DNA of 64,000 nt from the NCBI RefSeq assembly GCF_030053425.1, contig NZ_JASGBI010000001.1:2116001-2180000 (forward strand), written 5' to 3'. The notes beneath the pieces are model-generated. The model saw only the letters and a list, made by a program, of their open reading frames with translations. It did no database searches and was not told the DNA's origin. Within the stretch, counting starts at the first letter, position 1. Every line of letters begins with the position of its first letter. Shown here piece by piece: positions 50,577 through 58,680 of the stretch. The translations under genes were made by a program, and so were the position numbers. This DNA is from Lysobacter stagni (lineage in GTDB: Bacteria; Pseudomonadota; Gammaproteobacteria; Xanthomonadales; Xanthomonadaceae).

Positions 50577-50895
50577 GCCCCACCCCCGATGCATTCCGTT
50601 CAGGCTGGCAGCCTACATTGCTGGCGGCGTCGGCCGCTTTCGCGTAGAGTGCGCCCCGTTCAGCGCACGGCTGCCTCCCGCAAGGGTACGTTTCCCAGGT
50701 ATGCCCGCCGTGGACCGCATTGCGGTCCGAGCAAACGGCTTCTATCCCGCACGTCTTTCGTCGCGCAGACACGGCCCGGAGCATCCGGCGCCGTCCAATA
50801 CGATCGCTCGCACCGCGGTTCCAGGGAACGCGCGAGCCATCACGCGGTCGCCGCGCTCATGGCGCGCCGCTCCGCGAACCAAGGAGCTTCACCCC
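50577..50895 (+). other. 319-bp gap upstream of the DEAD-box helicase gene
   Basis: This separates the antiporter and the helicase, which are divergent. It holds an inverted repeat GGACCGC/GCGGTCC with a 3-nt loop (50712-50728) that could form a leader-RNA hairpin, and AAGGAG 9 bp before the helicase start. Long structured leaders are common upstream of RNA-helicase genes, but no known element was recognised here. I see no gene and no clear -10/-35. Confidence 0.5.
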
Positions 50896-52197
50896 ATGAC
50901 GTTCGAAACCCTCGGGCTCGCGCCCGCGTTGCTGCGCGCGCTGTCCGAACAGAACTACACCACGCCCACGCCGATCCAGGCGCAGGCCATTCCGCTGGCG
51001 CTGGCCGGCCATGACCTGCTCGGTGGCGCGCAGACCGGCACCGGCAAGACCGCCGCGTTCGGCCTGCCGCTGATCAACCGCCTGGCCAAGCAGACCTCGG
51101 CCAACGGCTTCCGCCGCCCGCGCGCGCTGATCCTGGTCCCCACGCGCGAACTGGCGGTGCAGGTCACCGACAACCTGCGCGGTTATGCCAAGCACCTGCG
51201 CATGAACATCAGCGCCATCTTCGGCGGCGCCGGCATGGGCCCGCAGGTGGAGATGTTCCGTCGCGGCGTCGATGTGCTCGTCGCCACGCCGGGCCGTCTG
51301 ATCGACCACCTGGAGCGCGGCACCGCCAAGCTCGACAGCGTCGAGATCCTCGTGCTGGACGAAGCCGACCGCATGCTAGACATGGGCTTCCTGCCGGCGA
51401 TGAAGCGCATCCTCGGCAAGCTGCCGCGCGATCGCCAGACCATGATGTTCTCGGCGACGTTCGAAGCGCAGCTCAAGCAGCTGGCCGTGGAGTTCATGCG
51501 CGAGCCGAAGCAGGTGCAGGTCGCCGCGCAGAACACCATCGCGCAGACGATCACGCACCGCGCGCATCCGATCGACGTGGCCCGCAAGCGCGACCTCCTG
51601 GTCGACATCCTGAGCCGTCGCCACACCGATCAGGCCATCGTGTTCGGTCGCACCAAGCACGGCTGCAACCGTCTGGCCGAACAGCTGGAAGACGCGGGCC
51701 TGGTCGCGGTCGCGATCCACGGCAACAAGAGCCAGGCGCAGCGCCAGAAGGCCCTCAACGCGTTCAAGGCCGGCAAGGCCCGCGTGCTGGTGGCCACCGA
51801 CGTCGCCGCGCGCGGCCTCGACATCCCCAACCTGCCGCTGGTCATCAACTACGACCTGCCGATGGTGGCCGAGGACTACGTGCACCGCATCGGTCGTACC
51901 GGTCGCAATGGCGCCAGCGGCGAAGCGTTGTCGCTGGTCGCGCCGGAAGAGGGCGGACTGCTGCGCCAGGTGCAGAACATGCTCAAGGCCGAAGTGGAAG
52001 TGGTGGTGGTGGAAGGTTTCGAGCCGTCGCGCCCGATCCAGCTCAACGCGCCGCTGCCCAATCCGCGCCAGAAGCAGGGCGCACGCAAGCCGGCACACCG
52101 TCCGCACGGCAAGCCTGCCGCACGCCACGCCCACGCCGGTCCGAAGCAGCACCGCGGCGGTGGACAGGGCCGCGGTTCGCGCAGCGGCATCGCCTGA
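50896..52197 (+). CDS. rhlE: DEAD-box ATP-dependent RNA helicase, RhlE-like
   Basis: A 433-aa cytoplasmic RNA helicase. All helicase motifs are present in order: the Q motif region NYTTPTPIQAQAIP, AQTGTGKT (I), PTRELAVQV (Ia), TPGRLIDHL (Ib), LDEADRML (II), SATF (III), VFGRTKHGCNRL (IV), ATDVAARGLDI (V) and HRIGRTGR (VI). The tail of about 60 residues is rich in Arg, His, Lys and Gly and probably binds RNA. RhlE is favoured over CsdA or DbpA because those have folded RNA-binding domains after the core. Confidence 0.93.
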   Translation: MTFETLGLAPALLRALSEQNYTTPTPIQAQAIPLALAGHDLLGGAQTGTGKTAAFGLPLINRLAKQTSANGFRRPRALILVPTRELAVQVTDNLRGYAKHLRMNISAIFGGAGMGPQVEMFRRGVDVLVATPGRLIDHLERGTAKLDSVEILVLDEADRMLDMGFLPAMKRILGKLPRDRQTMMFSATFEAQLKQLAVEFMREPKQVQVAAQNTIAQTITHRAHPIDVARKRDLLVDILSRRHTDQAIVFGRTKHGCNRLAEQLEDAGLVAVAIHGNKSQAQRQKALNAFKAGKARVLVATDVAARGLDIPNLPLVINYDLPMVAEDYVHRIGRTGRNGASGEALSLVAPEEGGLLRQVQNMLKAEVEVVVVEGFEPSRPIQLNAPLPNPRQKQGARKPAHRPHGKPAARHAHAGPKQHRGGGQGRGSRSGIA

Positions 52198-52223
52198 CGT
52201 TCCGCCCCTGCAGCGCATTCGCG

Positions 52224-52255
52224 AAAAGCCCCGGCAGCCGCCGGGGCTTTTTGTT
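52224..52255 (+). terminator. Intrinsic terminator of the helicase gene
   Basis: AAAAGCCCCGGC and GCCGGGGCTTTTT pair around AGCC, followed by TTTTTGTTT. Strong stem and T-tract 27 bp after the stop. Confidence 0.9.
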
Positions 52256-52325
52256 TACGGGGATGCGCTTGTGGCTGCATCGCTCCCTGCCTAAGCTCCT
52301 GCGCACACATGCATGCGGGGGCAGG

Positions 52326-52676
52326 ATGCCGTTCCATTACCTGGTGAGCTGGCTGGCCGTGCTGGTGGTGCCGCCGGCGGTGGGCATCGGTGCGTTCGTG
52401 TGTGCGCTGCGCGGGAACGTGCCGATGTGGGCTTCGTTGGGCGTGGCGTTCGTGGGCACGTGCCTGACGTTGGTGCTCACCGTATCGCTGTCATGGCGAT
52501 GCGCGGAGGCGTACGACGTGGTTCTCGCCGCGCGGACGCTGCTGACGCCCGAAGAACGCGGGACGCTGCGCGGCTCGGAATTCCTCTGTCCCGCTACCTA
52601 CACCTTCGAACGTGACGGCGAGCGGACCTGCCTGGTGCCGGACGGCGACGGCGGCGCGTTCGTCGGTTGCGGCTGA
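52326..52676 (+). CDS. Small membrane protein of unknown function
   Basis: A 116-aa protein with two hydrophobic segments (about residues 4-30 and 38-60) and a soluble C-terminal domain containing four cysteines (WRCAEAY, EFLCPAT, RTCLVPD, FVGCG). The ATG at 52326 follows GGGGCAGG. The frame is open further left but passes through the upstream terminator. The paired cysteines suggest a disulfide-bonded or metal-binding periplasmic domain. I cannot name a family. It is convergent with the DUF202 gene, 7 bp apart. Confidence 0.6.
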   Translation: MPFHYLVSWLAVLVVPPAVGIGAFVCALRGNVPMWASLGVAFVGTCLTLVLTVSLSWRCAEAYDVVLAARTLLTPEERGTLRGSEFLCPATYTFERDGERTCLVPDGDGGAFVGCG

Positions 52677-52683
52677 AGCCGGA

Positions 52684-53172
52684 TCAGAACAGGAACAGCC
52701 AGATCGCCGTGAGGCCGCCGAGCAGGAACAACCCGGCGCTGGCGACCATGGTGCCCTTCTGGCGCGCGACGTACTGGCCGCGTTCGATGTCCTGTCCGAC
52801 GCGCCAGTAGCGGTAGATCGACCACAGCAGCAGCGCCATTCCGAGCACCACCATCCCCACGCCTGCATTGCCGGCGCTGCGCAGCATCAGGCGCGTGTCG
52901 TCGGCCGTCTTGCCCTGCTGGATCAGGTAGATGCTGAAGCGGTTGAGCGTGATGCCGAAGCCCACCAGCGAGACGGTCGTGCGCAGATAGCTCAGGTGCG
53001 TACGTTCGTTGGCCAGGTGCGAACGCAGGTTGGACACCTGCGTGCGATAGACCGACAGGCGCGTGCGATAGATCGACAGCGTGGTGGACGAGGTCGCGGC
53101 GTCCGGCTTGCCTTCCAGCTCGTTGGCGAGTTCATCAGGCAGGCGGGGAGGAGTGGGATCGACGACGGCCAT
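52684..53172 (-). CDS. DUF202 membrane protein with five N-terminal heptad repeats
   Basis: A 162-aa inner-membrane protein of the DUF202/YidH family. The family signature, normally one copy of LANERTxLxxxRT, is at about residues 53-66 here. It is preceded by three further copies of the same seven-residue unit: TLSIYRT, RLSVYRT and QVSNLRS, running into HLANERT and HLSYLRT. Three hydrophobic segments follow (TVSLVGFGITLN, GMVVLGMALLLWSIY, MVASAGLFLLGGLTAIWLF). In yeast the related Vtc1 has this fold and binds inositol pyrophosphates to control polyphosphate synthesis; a bacterial role is not established. Confidence 0.85.
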   Translation of the reverse strand: MAVVDPTPPRLPDELANELEGKPDAATSSTTLSIYRTRLSVYRTQVSNLRSHLANERTHLSYLRTTVSLVGFGITLNRFSIYLIQQGKTADDTRLMLRSAGNAGVGMVVLGMALLLWSIYRYWRVGQDIERGQYVARQKGTMVASAGLFLLGGLTAIWLFLF

Positions 53173-53330
53173 GGACGCGCACCTCCGGCGTGAGGGGAAT
53201 CGACTGCGGGACGCGCGGTGTGGCGGCGTACCGAGCCCTTGCCGAAGGATGGTCCGGGGTTTGCGTTAGGGCGGCGTGAGCGGACGTCGCGATACGGCAT
53301 CGATGCGGATGCCGTGATGCGACTGCGTAC

Positions 53331-54386
53331 TCACTGTCCGGACGCGGGCACGCTTTCCGGCGCGTCCGAGTCGAGCACCTGCACCGGAGCACCGCCAGTG
53401 GTCTGTGCCGTCATGCGCGCATCGGTCACCAGCATGACCACGCCGGGCGTGAGCAGCGGCAGCACCGCGGCGACGAAGTCGCGCGGGATGACGACGCGAT
53501 TGATCGTCTCCGGGCCGAGCAGCCTGCCAGCGTCCTCGGCGCGGCCGGGGATGCCGATGGTGCTCCAGTTCGGCATCTTCGTACCCGGCAGCAGCGGGTT
53601 GTCGCCCGGCAGGAAGCCGTCCTTGACGAGGTACGCATGCGTGCCGAGCGGCAGTTCCGGATTGCGTATCAGTACGCGCGAGCGGCCGATCTCGATGCCG
53701 TTGCGGAACACCACGATGCGCTGGTCGCCACCGCTGAGCAGGATCGACACCGGCCCTTCGGTGGAAAGCTCCGGACGCCAGCGCCACTTCTGACCGTCTT
53801 CCAGCGGCGGAATGGCGCCTTCCACGCCGGTGCGCGCGTCGATCGGGATCAGCGCGCCCGGGTGGACCATGTCGACCGGCGAGCGGCCTTCCTCGGACAC
53901 CACCACCGTCATGCCCATGTTCGAGGCGTCGAACAGCAGGCGTGCGAATTCGGAAGGAAGGTGCACGCAGCCGTGCGATTCCGGATACCCCGGCAACCCG
54001 CCCGCATGCAGCGCGACGCCATCCCAGGTCAGTCGCTGCATGTAGGGCATGGGCGCGGCGTTGTAGAGGCTGGAACGGTGATCCTTGCTCTTCTGAAGGA
54101 TGTTGAACACGCCGGTCGGCGTCTCGTAGCCGCGCTTGCCGGTGCTGACCGTGCTGACGCCGATCGGGATGCCGTTGCGGTACACGTACGCGCGTTGTTC
54201 GGTCAGGCTCACGACGACGGCGATGGGGCCGGCGCGATGATCGCCGCCCCAGATCCATTCGCCGGGCTTGAGCTGCGCCGGCGCGATATCGACCGGACTG
54301 GACTCGCGGGCGCCCCAGACGGGAACCGCAGCCTGGGCGATTCCGCCGATGAGCAGGAGGGAAAGGGCGAGAAACCAGCGCTGCAT
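53331..54386 (-). CDS. L,D-transpeptidase (YkuD domain)
   Basis: A 351-aa exported enzyme that cross-links or anchors proteins to peptidoglycan via meso-diaminopimelate. A signal peptide ends in GIAQAAV. The YkuD domain covers about residues 55-165 with VVVSLTEQRAYVYRNG, TPTGVFNILQKSK and the catalytic SHGCVHLP (His138, Cys140). A second region (about 200-330) has related strands including GGDQRIVVFRNGIEIG, LGTHAYLVKDG and RVVIPRDFVAAVLPLL, which looks like a degenerate second copy without a Cys. Divergent from the FkbM-like gene. Confidence 0.88.
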   Translation of the reverse strand: MQRWFLALSLLLIGGIAQAAVPVWGARESSPVDIAPAQLKPGEWIWGGDHRAGPIAVVVSLTEQRAYVYRNGIPIGVSTVSTGKRGYETPTGVFNILQKSKDHRSSLYNAAPMPYMQRLTWDGVALHAGGLPGYPESHGCVHLPSEFARLLFDASNMGMTVVVSEEGRSPVDMVHPGALIPIDARTGVEGAIPPLEDGQKWRWRPELSTEGPVSILLSGGDQRIVVFRNGIEIGRSRVLIRNPELPLGTHAYLVKDGFLPGDNPLLPGTKMPNWSTIGIPGRAEDAGRLLGPETINRVVIPRDFVAAVLPLLTPGVVMLVTDARMTAQTTGGAPVQVLDSDAPESVPASGQ

Positions 54387-54560
54387 CGAAAAATCCGTTC
54401 GTCGAGGGGCGGGATCAGCCTAGCCCGAGGCCCGGTCCGCACGCCACCCGTGCGCCACACAAAAACCTTTAGGACGTTTCTCATTCATCGCGCCGGCACA
54501 GGAGGCGAACATGCCGCGATGCGGGTCCGGCCCCGCCCTCACAGGACGAGATGTACGGCG

Positions 54561-55319
54561 ATGAACAACCTGCACAGCCCCGCTGACGCGATGCCCCAGC
54601 TCCTCAAGACCCGCTACGGCGTGATGAATGCCGTGCCCGTCCGCTGCGCGCCGTCGCGTTCGCTGGCGCAGTACGGCGAGTGGATCGACCAGGAACTGGA
54701 CCTGCTCAGCGAGATCGTCATGGACGACGGTTGCGTATTCGAGTTCGGGAGCGAGTTCGGTGCGCACACCCTCTGGTTCTCGCGGGCGGTAGGCGACCGC
54801 GGGCAGGTTCATGTGGCCGAACCGGATCGCATGCTCATGCAGCAGCTGTGCGCCAACCTGGCCCTCAACGGGCTCGCCAACGTGCATACCCACCGGTTGT
54901 GGCTGGGCCGCGCCGCCGCGCAGACCCAGCTTGGCGAACTGCTCTCCAACACCGACGCGGCACTGCGGAAGGAACGGGTTCCGGTCCGCGCGCTGGACGA
55001 CATCGAACTCGACGCGCTCCACCTGATCAAGATCAACTATCCCGGCGAGCTGTGCAGCGTCCTGGATGGCGCGGCCGCGACCATTCGCCGCCATCGCCCG
55101 CACCTGTACTTCCGCATGGGTGAGCAGGACTCGGCCGAAGAAGAAGTCCGTCGCGTGAAGGAGCTCGGCTACCGCTGCTGGTCACACCTGCCGTATCTGT
55201 ATTCCCGCGGCAATCACGCTGGTAACCCGATCAACCTCTTCCCGGGACGCGTCCACCAGAACGTGATCGCAGCGCCGCAGGGGAGCGGCGTGGCCTTCGA
55301 TCGGCTCGACGAACTCTGA
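54561..55319 (+). CDS. FkbM-family methyltransferase-like protein
   Basis: A 252-aa putative SAM-dependent methyltransferase. The motif I region reads CVFEFGSEFGAHTLWFSRAVG, followed by VHVAEPDRMLMQQLCANLALNGL, a pattern of the FkbM family in which an acidic residue ends the second strand. Later ELDALHLIKINYPGEL corresponds to the FkbM core (normally VDFLKIDVEG), but the usual acidic pair is replaced by NYPG, so activity is uncertain. It is 41 bp upstream of the helical-repeat gene. A sugar or lipid acceptor is likely in this family. Confidence 0.75.
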   Translation: MNNLHSPADAMPQLLKTRYGVMNAVPVRCAPSRSLAQYGEWIDQELDLLSEIVMDDGCVFEFGSEFGAHTLWFSRAVGDRGQVHVAEPDRMLMQQLCANLALNGLANVHTHRLWLGRAAAQTQLGELLSNTDAALRKERVPVRALDDIELDALHLIKINYPGELCSVLDGAAATIRRHRPHLYFRMGEQDSAEEEVRRVKELGYRCWSHLPYLYSRGNHAGNPINLFPGRVHQNVIAAPQGSGVAFDRLDEL

Positions 55320-55359
55320 CGGCATCGACCAGCCTTGTTTGAAAGGCGGGCAGGAGCCG

Positions 55360-57624
55360 ATGCGAGGCGAGAACGGTGGCGCCGGAGCACACGGAGGCGT
55401 TTCTCCGTCGCTGCTGCTCGTGCTGGTCGTTGCGGCGAGCAGCTCCTGCGCTGGCGGACGACTGCCACCGGCATCCGTTAACGGGGTGGCGGCGGATGCT
55501 GAGAGTGCCGGGCCGGGCACTGCATCAATGCCGATGCCGCCGCAATCTGGGGGAGCCATCGACCTGCAGCGCATCGCGTCTGCGCAACAGGCCCGCGCCG
55601 ACCGGATGCCGGTGCACGCGACCACGGGCGGAGCCCCGAACGCACCGGGCATCGAAGCCGTGCCGGTGGCGGCCTCGCCCTCCACACCGAAGGCCATCGC
55701 GATACCCGGGCTGGCCATGAGGGATGCCACGTCGGCAACTCCGGCGATTGCGGAAAACCGGTTCCCGAACGGCACCCAGACCGCCATGGATCGCGTGGCC
55801 TGGTTGCTGATGGTGGCGGGCACGGCCGCATGGGCCGTGTCGTACGCCGCGCTTCGGGCGATGGGCCGACGTCGATCGAAACGAAGGATGCAGATGACGA
55901 TGCGCAAACAGGAAGAATGCGAGACGGCGGCCCTGCCCGGCGCCGCGCCGGGAGATGGGATCGGCGCCATGCCGAAGGCATCGGGACATTCTCCCGGGCG
56001 TATGCGCACCGAAGTGCCATCGACACCTCGTGTGCCCACGCCTTCGCCGTTGCTGTTCGTGGAGCCGCCTGCTGGCGGCCACGACGAGGTTGCCCTGGCC
56101 GGTTCGGGTTCCGTCTCTGTCGAGCCTGCAGCAGTGGCCGATGCAGTCTCCCGATCCAAGCCGCTCTATGTGTTCGCCGCATCGCAATCCGTGACGTCGT
56201 CCGTGCCCGGTGCAATCGACATGGACGTTGCCGAGGACGGGCACGAGACACCGGCTTCGGCATCGGTGGAGGGCCGATGCCGCGACGACAACGCGCTCGA
56301 GTCGGCGCGGTTGAAACTGGACGGCGGCGACTGGGACGGCGCGCTCGAGGCGCTGGCGGGACCCATGGTCCATCCCGGATCGAGCGCGGAGGTGTGGGTG
56401 ATCGCTGCGGCCGCGTGGGGGGGCATCGCGCAGCGCAGCGGCGAAGCCCGTGCCTGCGAACAGGCCGCCGATGCCTGCCAACGTATCCTCGACCGAGATC
56501 CGAGGCGGCATGACGCGTGGTTGCGCATGGGCACCTGGCGTCGTCTCCAGGCGGAAGGCGAACGCGGTGCGATTCGGGCGCGTACGCTGGATACCGCGAT
56601 CGCCTGCCTGCGCCGTGCTGCGGATTCCGACTCTCAGGGCGACTACGCACTGCAAGCGGCTCTCGGGGATGCACTGCTCCAGCGCGGGCGGGTTGCCGTC
56701 GCCGACGGCGACCTGGACATGGGGCGCGAACGCCTGTCTGAAGCCTCGCAGGTCCTGCATGCCGCCGCCCGCCGTTCGGGCCATGCAGCCTCGCCCGCGG
56801 CATGGTCGCTGCAGGAGGCGTTGCAGGCGCGTACCGGCGTGGTCGGACATGCCGAAGCCGCGAAGCTGCGGATGGAGCTCGACGCGCGTTTGCGCGATGG
56901 CGTTACCGTCGCGCCAGAACACGATCGGACGAAGTGGTACGCGGCGCGCGTCCAGAACGAGCTGGCGCATGCGGCGCTGGCCGAAGGCGCGACGCGTGCG
57001 CTGCACCTGCGAAATCTACGGCGTGATCATCACGGCGTGCTGACGGCGGAATCGGCAGGCGCGGCCTACCTGTCGTGCTGGCTGCAGGTCCTGGCGATGG
57101 ATATCTCGAACCTGCGGGGTGATGCGGCGGAAGCGCGCTTCGAGGAAGCGCGAACGATCCTGGCGCGGCTCGATGCCATGTGCCCGAACGAGCCCGACGT
57201 CGCGCAGATGCGTGCACGCCTGCTGCGCCTGCGCGCGGCGCGCCTCGTGGGTAACGCGCGGCTGTCCGCGCTTTCGGACGCCAATGCCTGCCTGTCGCCC
57301 TTCCTGCAGCAAAACGATCACCCGCAGCTGCGCATGGAGGCGGCCGAACTGGCGCTTGCGCAGGCATCCGGCATCACCGGACGCCTCAGCGCCGACGCCT
57401 GTGCGCGGGCGATCGAACTGGCGGCTCCCCTGCTCGAAGGCGCGCTGTCGACGCAGGCGCTGTGCTGCACCGCCGAGGCAAGGCTTGCACTGGGCGAATC
57501 CATCGATCCGCGCCTGCTTGACCGGCTCCGCGCGCTCGGTTCCATCGATCCGCGTGCCGGTTCGCTGCTTGCCCGCGTGGTCTCGGCCGACCGGTCGCCC
57601 CTGCGCTCGGGTGCGCGGCGATGA
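55360..57624 (+). CDS. Large membrane-anchored helical-repeat protein, unknown family
   Basis: A 754-aa protein I cannot name. The ATG at 55360 has AGGAG just upstream. Layout: an N-terminal hydrophobic segment (SLLLVLVVAASSSC), a Pro/Ala/Ser-rich linker (about 35-140), a second transmembrane segment (about 145-165, WLLMVAGTAAWAVSYAAL) followed by RRRSKRR, another low-complexity linker to about 300, then some 450 residues of Ala-rich helical hairpins of TPR type (for example GDWDGALEALAGP, DAWLRMGTWRRLQAEG, ALGDALLQRGRVAVADGDLD). TPR arrays bind proteins. It follows the FkbM-like gene and is convergent with an L,D-transpeptidase-like gene 15 bp away. Confidence 0.75.
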   Translation: MRGENGGAGAHGGVSPSLLLVLVVAASSSCAGGRLPPASVNGVAADAESAGPGTASMPMPPQSGGAIDLQRIASAQQARADRMPVHATTGGAPNAPGIEAVPVAASPSTPKAIAIPGLAMRDATSATPAIAENRFPNGTQTAMDRVAWLLMVAGTAAWAVSYAALRAMGRRRSKRRMQMTMRKQEECETAALPGAAPGDGIGAMPKASGHSPGRMRTEVPSTPRVPTPSPLLFVEPPAGGHDEVALAGSGSVSVEPAAVADAVSRSKPLYVFAASQSVTSSVPGAIDMDVAEDGHETPASASVEGRCRDDNALESARLKLDGGDWDGALEALAGPMVHPGSSAEVWVIAAAAWGGIAQRSGEARACEQAADACQRILDRDPRRHDAWLRMGTWRRLQAEGERGAIRARTLDTAIACLRRAADSDSQGDYALQAALGDALLQRGRVAVADGDLDMGRERLSEASQVLHAAARRSGHAASPAAWSLQEALQARTGVVGHAEAAKLRMELDARLRDGVTVAPEHDRTKWYAARVQNELAHAALAEGATRALHLRNLRRDHHGVLTAESAGAAYLSCWLQVLAMDISNLRGDAAEARFEEARTILARLDAMCPNEPDVAQMRARLLRLRAARLVGNARLSALSDANACLSPFLQQNDHPQLRMEAAELALAQASGITGRLSADACARAIELAAPLLEGALSTQALCCTAEARLALGESIDPRLLDRLRALGSIDPRAGSLLARVVSADRSPLRSGARR

Positions 57625-57639
57625 GCTGGCGTTTCGCGA

Positions 57640-58407
57640 TCAGCCCGATGAAATGCCACGCGCTGGCGTTGTCCGGGCAAGCGCACCCCTGTGCGCGGCG
57701 GGGCAGTTGAGCAGCGCCGAACGCGCCAGCCATGCCTGATCCGGGTAGTACGAGAAAACGAACTGGCCGCCCTTGAGCAGATCGATCATCGGGCGTGCCA
57801 CGGTGCTGCGCACCGCAGGGCATCCCCAGCTGCGGCCCAGTCGGCCCATCGCCTTGCCGCGCTGCGGATCGACGTACGGCGCGCCGTGCATGACGATCGC
57901 GCGCGCCATGGCGGCATCGTTGACGCCCGGCTCCAGGCCTTTCATGCGCAGCGAGTAGCCGTTGCGGCCGGTGTAGGTGTCGGCGGTGACGAACAGGCCC
58001 AGGCTCGACTGGTGGCTGCCGTCGTCGTTCGAGAAGCGCGTGGCGAAGTTGTCGCCCGAGCCCTGGCCATGGGCGACGACCTCTTCGTACAGGAGTTTTC
58101 CGGCGGCCATGTCGAACACCCACAGTCTCGGAACCAGCGACGGGCGGCTGTAGTCGATCACCGCCAGGCGCCGCGCATCGACGCCAACGCCGCTCGCCTG
58201 CGCGCAGGACATGGCGGCCATGGCCAGTTCCAGAACCTTGGGGTTGGCGCTCGGTGCCAGCTGTGAGAGCGCCAGCTTCGTGCCGAACACGGCATCGACC
58301 GCGGGCAGGCGGATGACGGACGTCGGCCCGGGGCGATCCGCGTGGGTGATCGCAGGGGCGCAGAGCAGGGCGGCAAAGGCGACGGTGAAACGAAGTGCGG
58401 TGGGCAT
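57640..58407 (-). CDS. Murein L,D-transpeptidase catalytic domain protein (YkuD_2 type)
   Basis: A 255-aa exported protein. Start ATG 58407 gives a signal peptide ending in THADR. The catalytic-domain pattern is GYSLRMKGLEPGVND, IVMHGAPYVDP and LGRSWGCPAVRS with Cys196, the WGCPAV version of the YkuD HGC motif, characteristic of the second L,D-transpeptidase family. The N-terminal VIDYSRPSLVPRLWVFDM strand is typical as well. The stop lies 15 bp from that of the helical-repeat gene. Activity is inferred from the Cys only. Confidence 0.85.
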   Translation of the reverse strand: MPTALRFTVAFAALLCAPAITHADRPGPTSVIRLPAVDAVFGTKLALSQLAPSANPKVLELAMAAMSCAQASGVGVDARRLAVIDYSRPSLVPRLWVFDMAAGKLLYEEVVAHGQGSGDNFATRFSNDDGSHQSSLGLFVTADTYTGRNGYSLRMKGLEPGVNDAAMARAIVMHGAPYVDPQRGKAMGRLGRSWGCPAVRSTVARPMIDLLKGGQFVFSYYPDQAWLARSALLNCPAAHRGALARTTPARGISSG

Positions 58408-58615
58408 CGGGACTACCGGTCCGGGACGGGGCTGGAAGGCCACCGGCGAGGAGAGGGCACCCGGAACCGATCGGACCGCAGGGCGCAGGAAACAGCGATA
58501 TGCGGTCAAACCGCGGCCGGGTCAAGGGAGGGCCCGATTCCGTTCAGGTTGGCCAGCCGCCGCGGATCAACCGTTCCGGCTCATGGCCCGCCCTGGGAGC
58601 GCCCGGAGACCGACC

Positions 58616-58650
58616 CAAAAAGAAACCGGGCCCGCAAGGGGCCCGGTTTC
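58616..58650 (-). terminator. Intrinsic terminator of the DUF885 gene
   Basis: AAACCGGGCCC and GGGCCCGGTTT pair around a GCAAG-type loop; on the minus strand it is followed by CTTTTTGG. It lies 30 bp after the stop of the lipoprotein DUF885 gene. Confidence 0.85.
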
Positions 58651-58680
58651 GCGTCACGACGGAGCCATGGCTCCGGTGGA

